Shown here: positions 26,508-34,727 of the stretch, one piece after another
Layout: each line of letters opens with the position of its first letter
Position numbering within the stretch: position 1 is the stretch's first letter
Assembly (NCBI RefSeq): GCF_029392895.1
Contig: NZ_CP114200.1
Location: forward strand, 5,772,501-5,836,500
DNA: 64,000 bases
From: Streptomyces sp. 71268
GTDB taxonomy: Bacteria; Actinomycetota; Actinomycetes; Streptomycetales; Streptomycetaceae
Direction: 5' to 3'
Program-made: the position numbers and the translations under genes
Notes under the pieces: generated by a model
Databases searched by the model: none
The model's input: only the letters and a program-made list of their open reading frames with translations
What the model was told of the DNA's origin: nothing

Positions 26508-29500
26508 CAGTAGTCGACCTCCTGCGAGCGGCGGCGGATGACCGTGACCGCGTCGCGCTGGTTTCCGGTGGGGCCGTAGTAGTTGGGGGCGAAGGAGAGC
26601 TGGCCGTAGCCGCCGATGAGGTGGGTGGGCTTGATGAGCAGGCGGGTCAGGGCGTTGTGTACGCCGCCGCGCCGGCCCGTCGCCTCCGACTTCGGCACGT
26701 TCACCAGGCGTTCCTGCACGTGGTACATGAACACCGTGCCGGCCGGCATGCGGTGCGAGACGATCGCGCGGGCCACCACGACGCCGTTGGCGTTGACGGC
26801 CTCGATCCAGTCGTTGTCCGCGACGGCGATCGCCTCGGCGTCCTGCGGGCTCATCCAGATGACCGGGCCGCCTCGGGCCAGGGTCTGCATGAGCAGGTTC
26901 TCCTGGTACTCGGAGTGGATGGACCACTTGGAGTGCGGTGTGAGGTAGCGGACGGTGACCGAGCGCTCCTGGCCACTTCCCTTGCGGGGGCGTTCGCCGA
27001 GCGCGGCCATGTTCAACGGCGGGCGGAAGACGGGCAGTTGCTCGCCGAACTCGGCCATCCAGGAGTGGTCGAGGTAGAAGTGCTGGCGGCCGGTGAGGGT
27101 GTGCCAGGGCTTGGCGTGCTCGGTGTTGATGGTGAAGGGCGCGTACCGGCGCTCGGCCCCCTCCTTGCCCGACCACTCGAAGCTCGCGCCGACCTGCACC
27201 GGGCGGGCCTGCGTGTCGGAGAAGACGATGCGCCGCTCGGCGACGGAGGCGGCCAGCTCGGCCAGGCCCGAGCCCTCGCCGACCCGCTCGGCCAGGGCGG
27301 TGAACCCCTCGGCGGCGAGCCGCCCGTTGGTGGTGCCGGACAGGGCGAGAATCGCCTCGCACATCTTGACGTCGGTGTCCAGCAGTGGGCGCCCGGCGGC
27401 CGGCCCCTCGGTCGCGGTGCCGCAGCGCTGGGCCAGCCAGCGGGCCTCCGGCTCCGGGCGCACCGTGATGCCCTTGACGACGATGCCGTCCCGCTCGGCC
27501 AGCGGCCCGAAGGCGGCCATCTTGTCGCCGATGGCGGTGTAGTCCCGCTCCACCAGGGCGAACTGCGGCAGCGTCTCGCCCGGTGGCGGGGCCTCGCCCG
27601 GCGTGTCGTGCTGGAGCGCGGTGGCCACCAGGTCGTACGCGACCTCCAGGCGGCCCCTGGCCAGCTCGCTCAGCTTGCGGGCCAGGCCGTGGAAGATGTC
27701 GAAGTCGGTACGGGCCTGCCAGGGCGGGTTGATCGCGGGCGAGAAGGCGTGCACGTAGGGGTGCATGTCGGTGCTGGACAGGTCGTGCTTCTCGTACCAG
27801 GTGGCGGCCGGCAGCACCAGGTCGGCGAAGAGCGTCGTGGACGTCATCCGGAAGTCGAGCGCCAGCAGCAGGTCGAGCTTGCCGCGCGGCGCCTGTGCGC
27901 GCCACCTGACCTCCTTCGGCCTGGCGCCCTGGGGAACCTCGTCCGCGTCGGCGTTGTCGGCGGCGCCGAGCAGGTGGCGCAGGAAGTACTCGTTGCCCTT
28001 GGCGGACGAGCCGATCAGGTTGGCCCGCCACACGGTCAGCACCCGGGGCCAGTTCTCCGGCGCGTCCGGGTCCTGGCAGGCGAAGCCGAGCCGGCCCGCG
28101 GCGATCTCGTCGGCGGCCCAGTCGGCGGGGGCGCGGCCCGAGGCGCGGGCGGCGGCCCCCAGGTCGAGCGGGTTGCCGGCGAACGTCGGGTAGGAGGGCA
28201 TCCAGCCGCGCCGGGCCGACTCGGCCACCAGGTCGGCGGTGTGCCGGCCGGCGAACAGGCCCTGCCCGGCGGGCGAGGCCAGCGCGTCGGCGGGCGCGTT
28301 CTCGTACCGCCACTGGTCGGTGTGGACGTACCAGTACGGGGTGCCGGCCATCTGCCGGGAGGGGCGGGCCCAGTCGGCGGCGGTGGCCAACTGCTGCCAG
28401 CCGGCGTACGGGCGCACCTTCTCCTGGCCGACGTAGTGCGCCCAGCCGCCGCCGTTGCGGCCCTGGCAGCCGGTGAGCAGCAGCAGCGAGAGGAACGAGC
28501 GGTAGATGGTGTCGGAGTGGAACCAGTGGTTGGTGCCCGCGCCCATCACGATCATGGATCGGCCGCGGGTCTGCTCGGCGGTGCGGGCGAACTCCCGCGC
28601 GGTGCGGATCGCCGCCCGGGCCGGCACCGAGGTGATCGTCTCCTGCCAGGCCGGGGTGCAGGGCACCGACGCGTCCTCGTAGCCGATCGGCCACTGGCCG
28701 GCCTGGCCCGCGCGGCGCACCCCGTACCGGGCGAGCAGCAGGTCGAAGACGGTGGTCACCAGGCGGTCGCCGATCCGGCGCACGGGGACCGCGCGGCTGA
28801 GCGAGCCCGCCTCCTCGGAGTCGAAGCGCGGCAACACCACGCGGGCGCTCGGCCCCTCGCCGTCCGCGCGGTGGAAGGTCAGCAGCGGGTCCACCTCGCC
28901 GAGGTCCAGGTTCCAGCGGCCCTCGCCGCCCTTGCCCCAGCGCTCGCCCAGCGTGCCGTTCGGGACCACCACCTGGTCGGTGACCGCGTCCACCAGGACC
29001 GGCTTGTAGCGGCCGGCGCCGGGCTCGTCCCCCTCGTCCAGGCCCAGGTCGGCGGCGGTCAGGAAGCTGCCGGGGGTGTGGTCGTCGGCGCCGTGCGGTG
29101 TCAGCTCCACCAGGAACGGCAGGTCGGTGAACCGCTTGCCGTAGTCGAGGAAGTACGGCACCTGCCGCTGGACGAAGAACTCGGTGAGGATCACGTGCCC
29201 CATCGCCATCGCCAGCGCGCCGTCGGTGCCCGGGTGCGGGTGCAGCCACTCGTCGGCGAACTTCGTCGCGTCGGCGTAGTCGGGCGAGACGACCACGACC
29301 TTCTGGCCCCGGTAGCGGGCCTCGGTCATGAAGTGCGCGTCCGGGGTGCGGGTGACGGGGACGTTGGAACCCCACAGCATCAGGTACGCCGCGTCCCACC
29401 AGTCACCGGACTCCGGCACGTCCGTCTGGTCGCCGAAGACCTGCGGCGAGGCGACCGGCAGGTCGGCGTACCAGTCGTAGAAGGAGAGCATCGGCGCGCC

Positions 29501-30181
29501 GATCAGCGCGTGGAAGCGGGCCCCGACCGCGTGCGAGGCCATCGACATGGCGGGGATGGGCGAGAAGCCGGCGATCCGGTCCGGGCCGTGCGCGCGCAGC
29601 GTGTGCAGGTGGGCTGCGGCGGCGATCTCCAGGGCCTCGTCCCAACCGACGCGCACCAGGCCGCCCTTGCCGCGCGCCGACTGGTAGCGGCGGCGCTTGT
29701 CCGGGTCGGTGGTGATCTCGGCCCAGGCCGCCACCGGGTCGCCGAGTCGCTGCCTGGCCTCCCGGTACAGCTCGACGAGGACGCCGCGCGCGTGCGGGTA
29801 GCGGACCCGGGTGGGCGAGTAGGTGTACCAGGAGAACGAGGCCCCGCGCGGGCAGCCGCGCGGCTCGTACTCGGGCCGGTCGGGGCCGGTCGTCGGGTAG
29901 TCGGTCGCCTGCGTCTCCCAGGTGATCAGCCCGTCCTTGACGTAGACCTTCCAGGAGCACGAGCCCGTGCAGTTGACCCCGTGCGTGGAGCGCACCACCT
30001 TGTCGTGCGCCCAACGGTCGCGGTACGGGGTGTCGTTGACGCTCTGGTCCGTACGGAAGACCGCGCGGGAGTCGGGGCTGACCGGCGCCTTGTTGAGCAT
30101 TTTCCCCATGGCCAGCAGGGCGCGTTCGGCGGCGTCAGCCGAACGCCCCACGCGCAGCCCGAACTTGTTCGAGGCCACCAT
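26507..30181 (-). CDS. narG: Nitrate reductase alpha (catalytic) subunit (NarG)
   Basis: 1224 residues, the usual NarG length. ATG 30181 with GAGAGGGGG upstream. The N-terminal His/Cys set for the FS0 cluster is HGVNCTGSC followed by a distant Cys (EPRGCPRG). The molybdenum-bis-MGD ligand Asp lies in FYDWYADLPVASPQ, and the conserved WGSNVPVTRTPDAHF follows. It reduces nitrate to nitrite in the cytoplasm, feeding respiration without oxygen. First gene of narGHJI; a TDT transporter gene ends 117 bases upstream. There is no Tat signal, as expected. Confidence 0.96.
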   Translation of the reverse strand: MVASNKFGLRVGRSADAAERALLAMGKMLNKAPVSPDSRAVFRTDQSVNDTPYRDRWAHDKVVRSTHGVNCTGSCSWKVYVKDGLITWETQATDYPTTGPDRPEYEPRGCPRGASFSWYTYSPTRVRYPHARGVLVELYREARQRLGDPVAAWAEITTDPDKRRRYQSARGKGGLVRVGWDEALEIAAAAHLHTLRAHGPDRIAGFSPIPAMSMASHAVGARFHALIGAPMLSFYDWYADLPVASPQVFGDQTDVPESGDWWDAAYLMLWGSNVPVTRTPDAHFMTEARYRGQKVVVVSPDYADATKFADEWLHPHPGTDGALAMAMGHVILTEFFVQRQVPYFLDYGKRFTDLPFLVELTPHGADDHTPGSFLTAADLGLDEGDEPGAGRYKPVLVDAVTDQVVVPNGTLGERWGKGGEGRWNLDLGEVDPLLTFHRADGEGPSARVVLPRFDSEEAGSLSRAVPVRRIGDRLVTTVFDLLLARYGVRRAGQAGQWPIGYEDASVPCTPAWQETITSVPARAAIRTAREFARTAEQTRGRSMIVMGAGTNHWFHSDTIYRSFLSLLLLTGCQGRNGGGWAHYVGQEKVRPYAGWQQLATAADWARPSRQMAGTPYWYVHTDQWRYENAPADALASPAGQGLFAGRHTADLVAESARRGWMPSYPTFAGNPLDLGAAARASGRAPADWAADEIAAGRLGFACQDPDAPENWPRVLTVWRANLIGSSAKGNEYFLRHLLGAADNADADEVPQGARPKEVRWRAQAPRGKLDLLLALDFRMTSTTLFADLVLPAATWYEKHDLSSTDMHPYVHAFSPAINPPWQARTDFDIFHGLARKLSELARGRLEVAYDLVATALQHDTPGEAPPPGETLPQFALVERDYTAIGDKMAAFGPLAERDGIVVKGITVRPEPEARWLAQRCGTATEGPAAGRPLLDTDVKMCEAILALSGTTNGRLAAEGFTALAERVGEGSGLAELAASVAERRIVFSDTQARPVQVGASFEWSGKEGAERRYAPFTINTEHAKPWHTLTGRQHFYLDHSWMAEFGEQLPVFRPPLNMAALGERPRKGSGQERSVTVRYLTPHSKWSIHSEYQENLLMQTLARGGPVIWMSPQDAEAIAVADNDWIEAVNANGVVVARAIVSHRMPAGTVFMYHVQERLVNVPKSEATGRRGGVHNALTRLLIKPTHLIGGYGQLSFAPNYYGPTGNQRDAVTVIRRRSQEVDY

Positions 30182-30247
30182 GGGCCCCCTCTCAGCCGCT
30201 TGCCGATTGCTCAGCGCAGCGTGGACCAGCGCACGGAGCGTGCGGAA

Positions 30248-30276
30248 GCGGTCACCGAGGTTCTTGACGTGACCGC
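30248..30276. promoter_or_regulatory. Inverted repeat upstream of narG
   Basis: Perfect 8-bp arms GCGGTCAC (30248-30255) and GTGACCGC (30269-30276) with a 13-base spacer, 67-95 bases upstream of the narG start, in the gap after the TDT gene. It is a candidate operator or leader hairpin for nar control. It does not match the FNR or DevR consensus that I know. Confidence 0.45.
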
Positions 30277-30297
30277 TCACCGAGCTTTGCTTGCCTT

Positions 30298-31344
30298 TTA
30301 AAACTGATTTTGGCCGGAACCAAGCGAGTTCGTTGGCGCGGACGGTGTACGACGCGTGAATCTCAGGGGGAGGCCCGCCATGGCCAAGGCGACAAGCAGC
30401 CACGCGCCGCCCGCGACCCAGGTCACGGCGCCGCCCACCGCGCGTAGCGCGGGCGCGTCGGACACCTCGGCCAGCGCGCGGCTGGCCACGGCGTACATCC
30501 CCAGCGGGAAGACGACGCACCACTGGGTGGGCTCGTAGCGCACCGGCACCCGGTGCCGCCAGTGCCGCCAGTACCCGGCCGCGACCAGCACCGGAAGCAG
30601 CAGCGTCGCCCATCCCCACAGCGCGAACAGCGCCCCGACCAGCACCCGGCGCGGCCCCGGTGCCCAGCCCAGCCCGACCACCTGCGCACCCGCCAACACG
30701 CTGATCGCGCAGGCGCCCATGGCCACCCAGTACGCGGGCGTCAGGGCCGGCGGCGGCACGGGATGCCGGCGCAACCGCCAGCCGACGGCGCCGAGCACCG
30801 CCCCGTACAGCCCGAGGCCGGCCACCCAACAGCCCAGCAGCACGCCCCGGGCCCACATCCCCGGCCCCAGCGCGGCCCCCGCCACCACCACGGACTGGAG
30901 CCCGACCGCGCACAGGAACCAGGTGCCGTCGGCGGCCCGCGCGGCGTGCGGCGAGCGGCGCAGCGTGCGCGCCGTCCGCGCCGCGACACACCCCCAGGCC
31001 ACGGCCGCGACCAGGCACAACGCGAGCGCGACGGCCCGCGCGCCCGCGCCGGCCAGCCGCGCCGCGAGCACCTCGGAGCCGGCCACGAAGGTGAAGAAGC
31101 CGAACACCCTGGCCGGCGCGTCCGCGTCCGCCACGAGGTACGCCCGGTGCGCAAGCACCCGCCAGGCCAGGGCCGCCACCAGCACCGCGAACCCCGCCAG
31201 GCCGAGCCCGAACAGCGGCCACGAGAGGCGGCGCGCACCGCTGGTCGCCAGGGCGCGCGAGACGATCCCCGTGGCCATGACCGGGGCGAAGCACGCCGGC
31301 GCGAGGCCCCGCACCCGCCCGTTGACCTCCTGCGTCCATGTCAT
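30298..31344 (-). CDS. TDT-family (tellurite-resistance/dicarboxylate transporter-like) membrane protein
   Basis: 348 residues from ATG 31344, with about ten hydrophobic helices. Typical TDT/SLAC1-like start: GLAPACFAPVMATGIVSRAL, with the VMATGI helix. The middle includes TPAYWVAMGACAISVLAG and the end TQWCVVFPLGMYAVASRALAEV. Related genes often sit beside nar operons in actinobacteria, so anion (nitrate or nitrite) movement is a reasonable inference; tellurite or C4-dicarboxylate transport is the family name only. It lies directly upstream of narG on the same strand and may be the first gene of the nar transcript. Confidence 0.85.
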   Translation of the reverse strand: MTWTQEVNGRVRGLAPACFAPVMATGIVSRALATSGARRLSWPLFGLGLAGFAVLVAALAWRVLAHRAYLVADADAPARVFGFFTFVAGSEVLAARLAGAGARAVALALCLVAAVAWGCVAARTARTLRRSPHAARAADGTWFLCAVGLQSVVVAGAALGPGMWARGVLLGCWVAGLGLYGAVLGAVGWRLRRHPVPPPALTPAYWVAMGACAISVLAGAQVVGLGWAPGPRRVLVGALFALWGWATLLLPVLVAAGYWRHWRHRVPVRYEPTQWCVVFPLGMYAVASRALAEVSDAPALRAVGGAVTWVAGGAWLLVALAMAGLPLRFTRRTPSAPTNSLGSGQNQF

Positions 31345-31954
31345 GCCCGGCAGCGTCCCACCGCCCCCGCGCACCCCCACCCCACCGGTCGCCCCGCGCC
31401 CCCCGCGCCCCATGAGAAACCGGCCACCCGGGAGAGGCCCCGCGGGCCCGTCGGACATGGCCGATGCTTTACCGCCACGTGGGCAACGCTATTCCCGGGC
31501 CCGGGAGTTGGGCCCGGGCGTGAGTGTCGCCGCGCCCCACGGCGGACCGGGCGACCGGCGTACGCGGGCGCGCGCGCCCCGCCGCAGACAGACGGCGCGC
31601 GGCTCTCTGGGCGGGCCTGGCGCGGGCGGCAGGGAGCGCGTGGCCCGCGTTCGGCGCAGGGCCCGGCATCCGCTGTGCCATCGGCGCCGAGCGACCTCGG
31701 CCCGGCGTGCGCCCCTCTGCTTCCGGGGGGCCGGATGTGGGCTGGTGCGGGGGCGGGGGCGCGTGGTGGGCGGGCGTGGCCGGCGGCGCGATACCGAACG
31801 CGGGCAGCGCCCGTGGCGCGCGGCGTGGGCGGGGGCGCCGGGTCCGGCCGCGGGCGGGTGCTGAGCCTGCTAGCTTCTACATCGTTGTAGATGAACCCAT
31901 GGCGTCGCCGAGGGCGCCTCTGGCCGCCGCCGATGACACGAGGAGAAGTTACCG
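31345..31954. promoter_or_regulatory. Intergenic region with 16-bp palindrome at 31876-31891 upstream of terB
   Basis: 610 bases with no gene that I can support. At 31876-31891 is a palindrome with arms TCTAC and GTAGA around ATCGTT, 63 bases before the terB start. It resembles TACAnnnTGTA sites bound by BlaI/CopY-type repressors, but no such gene is adjacent. It is the only A+T-rich patch before terB, so it probably overlaps the promoter. Confidence 0.5.
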
Positions 31955-32410
31955 ATGGCCCTGTGGGACAAGCTCAAGGAGTCCGCGTCCTCGATGCAGA
32001 CCCAGCTGATGGCGAAGAAGAACGACCTCAAGAGCGGCGCGTTCCGGGACGCCAGCATGGCCATGTGTGCCCTGGTCTCCGCCGCCGACGGGTCGGTCGA
32101 CCCCTCCGAGCGGCAGCGCGTCGCCTCGCTGATCGCCACCAACGACGTGCTCCAGAACTTCCCCGCCGACGATCTGCAGCGCCGCTTCAACGAGTACCTC
32201 GACAAGCTGGCCACCGACTTCGAGTTCGGCAAGGTGTCCCTCATCCAGGACATCGGCAAGGTCAAGAAGAAGCCGGTCGAGGCGCGCGCCGTCATCCAGA
32301 TCGGCATCGTCATCGGCGGCGCGGACGGCGACTTCGACCTGACCGAGCAGGCCGTCGTCCGCGAGGTCTGCTACGCGCTCGACATCGCGCCCGGCGAGTT
32401 CGACCTCTAG
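31955..32410 (+). CDS. terB: TerB-family tellurite resistance protein
   Basis: 151 residues, ATG 31955 with GAGGAGAAG upstream. All-helical TerB fold with two Asp-rich metal-binding repeats: ALVSAADGSVDPSERQRV near residue 43 and IGIVIGGADGDFDLTEQ near residue 110. TerB proteins bind divalent metal and act at the inner membrane side in the ter stress/tellurite system. No terC/D/E gene is nearby, so this is a solitary copy. A strong terminator follows at 32481. Confidence 0.92.
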   Translation: MALWDKLKESASSMQTQLMAKKNDLKSGAFRDASMAMCALVSAADGSVDPSERQRVASLIATNDVLQNFPADDLQRRFNEYLDKLATDFEFGKVSLIQDIGKVKKKPVEARAVIQIGIVIGGADGDFDLTEQAVVREVCYALDIAPGEFDL

Positions 32411-32480
32411 AACAGCCGAGTTCGGCCTCCGGGCGAGTTCGAGCACCGAGAGGCCGAGCGTCTGCGAGCGTCAAGGCGTC

Positions 32481-32519
32481 GGCGGTGGGGAGGCGGGCAC
32501 AGCCCGCCTCCCCACCGCC
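32481..32519 (+). terminator. Strong terminator hairpin after terB
   Basis: Perfect 18-bp stem (GGCGGTGGGGAGGCGGGC and its complement) with a 3-base loop ACA, followed by GTTGTCCTTCC. It is one of the strongest stems in the window, 71 bases after the terB stop. Confidence 0.85.
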
Positions 32520-32550
32520 GTTGTCCTTCCCCCAAGGTTCCCCAAGGGGG

Positions 32551-32576
32551 CCCGGGCGCGCGCGGGCGCGCCCGGG
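32551..32576. terminator. Second GC hairpin before the IS element
   Basis: An 11-bp stem CCCGGGCGCGC / GCGCGCCCGGG with a 4-base loop, about 30 bases after the terB terminator. No T-run. It may be a backup terminator. Apart from these two stems, 32411-32724 holds nothing that I can name. Confidence 0.5.
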
Positions 32577-32724
32577 CGGATGGGGATCGGCCGCACGCGG
32601 CCCGTGTGCCTCCGCCGAGGCCGGGCCGTCGTACGGGCCGTGGTGGCCCGCGGGGTCGCTCGCTCCGTACGACCCCGCCGGGTCACCCGAGGGCCGCCCG
32701 GGGGCGGCCCGGCCCGCGCGGACC

Positions 32725-33730
32725 TAGGACTTGTCCGGCCGATCATGCGACTGCTCCGCCGCCGTGTCGTTGATGTGGACATGGGGCGGGGTGATCTGAC
32801 GGATGCGGAGTGGGAACGGCTGCGGCCGTTCCTGCCCGTCAGCAACAGGCGTTGTGGCAGGTGGCGGGATCACCGGCAGGTGATCGACGGGATTTTGCAC
32901 CGGGTGCGGACCGGCGTGCAGTGGCGTGACCTGCCCGAACGGTTCGGCCCGTGGAAGACCGTCTATGAACGCCACCGCATGTGGTCGGCCGACGGAACCT
33001 GGGAACGCCTACTCCAGCAGGTTCAGGCCGAGGCGGACGCGGCCGGGGAGATCGACTGGGACATCTCGGTCGACTCCACCATCGTGCGGGCGCATCAACA
33101 CGCCGCCGGCGCCCGCACCGAACCACCGCCGGCTCCCGCCTCAAAGGGGGAGGCACCGGCAGAACACCAGGGCGAAACTCCGTGGCAGAGTCTGGTGGCC
33201 CGCCTGGTGGAGGTGGTGCAGGAGGTGAGGGCCTGGGTCGCTCGCGGGGCGGGTTCACCACCAAGCTCCACCTGAGCGCGGACGGCCGCTGCCGCCCGCT
33301 GTCCCTGAGCATCACACCGGGACAGCGGGCGGACTGCACCGAGTTCAAGCCCGTGCTGGAGAAGATCCGCGTCCCGCGGATCGGGCCGGGCAGGCCGCGC
33401 AAGAACCCCGACAGCATCGCCGCCGACAAGGCGTACAGCAACGGCCCCTGCCGCGAGTATCTGCGGCGCCGGGGCATCCGGCACACGATTGCGGAGAAGG
33501 CCGACAGCCAGGCCGCCCGCCTGCGCAAAGGGTCACGCGGCGGACGGCCACCCGGCTTCGACGAAGAGCGGTACAAGAAACGCAACACCGTCGAACGGGC
33601 GATCAACCGGCTCAAGCACGCCAGAGCCGTGGCCACCCGCTACGACAAGCGCGGCTATGTCTTCCTCGGCACCGCGACTGCCGCAACCCTCGTCATCTGG
33701 CTCCGCGCATGATCGGCCGGACAAGTCCTA
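32725..33730 (+). mobile_element. IS5-type insertion sequence with 25-bp terminal inverted repeats
   Basis: The outer ends are exact inverted copies: 32725-32749 begins TAGGACTTGTCCGGCCGATC and 33706-33730 is its complement. CTAG is found at both junctions (32724-32727 and 33728-33731), fitting the short CTAG/TA target duplication of IS5-group elements. So the IS proper probably begins at the GGACTTGTCC part. It carries one transposase gene split over two frames. Inserted between terB and the snapalysin gene; the right junction coincides with the snapalysin stop codon. Confidence 0.9.
32781..33712 (+). pseudogene. IS5-family transposase, split over two reading frames
   Basis: The first part (32781-33275) begins MGRGDLTDAEWERLRPF and includes the first catalytic Asp in DISVDSTIVRAHQH. 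The second part lies in the -1 frame and continues GRSRGGFTTKLHL, with the second Asp in IAADKAYSN and the Glu in NTVERAINRLKHAR. It ends at TGA 33710-33712 inside the right inverted repeat. The switch must occur about 33190-33240. Many IS5 relatives use programmed -1 frameshifting at an A-rich slippery site. None is visible here, so a disabling indel is more likely, though shifting cannot be excluded. Confidence 0.8.
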
Positions 33731-34303
33731 GTAGACGGCCAGCGCGAACTTCGAGGCCACGTCCCGCGCGTACACCTTGGAGCCGGCGAACTTCCGCTCC
33801 ACCGAGGCCTTCTCCTGCGCGTTCGGGTACTGGTTGGTGCAGGACGTGCCGGCCGACGCGCCGGACATCAGGCTGGAGCACGGGCCCGGCTTCACGTCGG
33901 GCAGGCCGAGTATGTGCCCTAGCTCGTGCGAGGCGATGCGGACGGTGTTGTGGCCCTGGTTCACGGCCTGACGTCCTATCCACACCCGGCCGTTGCCCAG
34001 CGAGGTGGGTTGGGCCCGCGGCCAGCCGTTGTCGGCGACGATGATGATGTTGGCGCGCTGCCCCGGCTGGACCGGCTTGAGCTGGACGTTCTGCACGCTC
34101 TCGTTCCAGGCCGCGGCACCCTGGGTGACCGCGTCCTTGAACTCGGCGGCACCGCTGGAGTCGTACGTGACCACCCGGGCCGCGGCCTGCGCGCCGCGCT
34201 CGTCGGCCTGGTCGGTCGCGGACGCGGCCTGTACGCCCGAGCCGAACAGCAGGCCCGTCGTGCAGAGCGCGAGCGATGCTCTCAGGATCTTCCGGGAATT
34301 CAT
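33728..34303 (-). CDS. Snapalysin-family secreted zinc metalloprotease
   Basis: 191 residues. ATG 34303 is chosen because GGAG lies six bases before it; an ATG two codons earlier touches that GGAG. Signal peptide about 1-29 (ending VQAASA), then a compact M7 domain with the zinc motif SHELGHILGLPD (HExxHxxGxxD, characteristic of snapalysins) and a Cys pair (GPCSSLMSG, TSCTNQ). It acts outside the cell as a small neutral protease. Its TAG stop (33730-33728) lies in the target site of the IS5 element, so the insertion left the product intact. Its usual LysR activator gene is not adjacent. Confidence 0.92.
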   Translation of the reverse strand: MNSRKILRASLALCTTGLLFGSGVQAASATDQADERGAQAAARVVTYDSSGAAEFKDAVTQGAAAWNESVQNVQLKPVQPGQRANIIIVADNGWPRAQPTSLGNGRVWIGRQAVNQGHNTVRIASHELGHILGLPDVKPGPCSSLMSGASAGTSCTNQYPNAQEKASVERKFAGSKVYARDVASKFALAVY

Positions 34304-34727
34304 ACACATCTCCACTCGATGGATGGGACTCGACGGCGCCGCGAGCCGGCGCGGCCACGGGGGCGAGCCGGCCGGTGAGCGGGTCGCTCGGGCGGTGCGG
34401 GGTGACCGACCGGGGCGGGGTCTGGGACAGGACCCGCCACGGGAGTCGTACGTCCCGCCGTCGCGACCAGGACACGGGCGGAGGAGGACCCTCGACGGCA
34501 AGCGCCGACGGTCCTCCGCTGCCCGGGGAGCCGGTGGATGTGGTGCTCCGTGAGGACTGCCGTGACCCGTGGGTGGGGGGTAGGGGGGAGGGGCCGGGCG
34601 AGGCGATGGTGGCCCGGGGGTCACGGGTGGCAGCCGAATGCGACGGTACCGGTCCGCGTTGGTCGCGTGGAGATAGCAGTTATCTATAACACCGTGACGT
34701 GATGTGTCCGGTGGGCGTCTTCGCTGG
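34304..34727. promoter_or_regulatory. Snapalysin upstream region with palindrome at 34671-34685
   Basis: 424 bases without a gene. At 34671-34685 the palindrome AGATA-GCAGT-TATCT sits in an A+T-rich island (to about 34691), the only one in this gap. On the minus strand TATAGAT and TAACTGC-like boxes could serve as a promoter. The ATAG-N7-CTAT pattern also recalls LysR-type sites. It would give a leader of more than 300 bases for snapalysin, which is long. Confidence 0.45.

Noticed and set aside
24888..29399. Very long frame joining narH with sequence opposite or out of frame within narG
   Set aside because: NarG is clearly in another frame with all its motifs. The real NarH begins at ATG 26507, with one-base overlap with the narG stop.
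32580..32780. Extending the transposase N-terminus upstream of 32781
   Set aside because: The left inverted repeat starts at 32725 and the family start MGRGDLTDAEW is at 32781; upstream in-frame sequence lies partly outside the IS.
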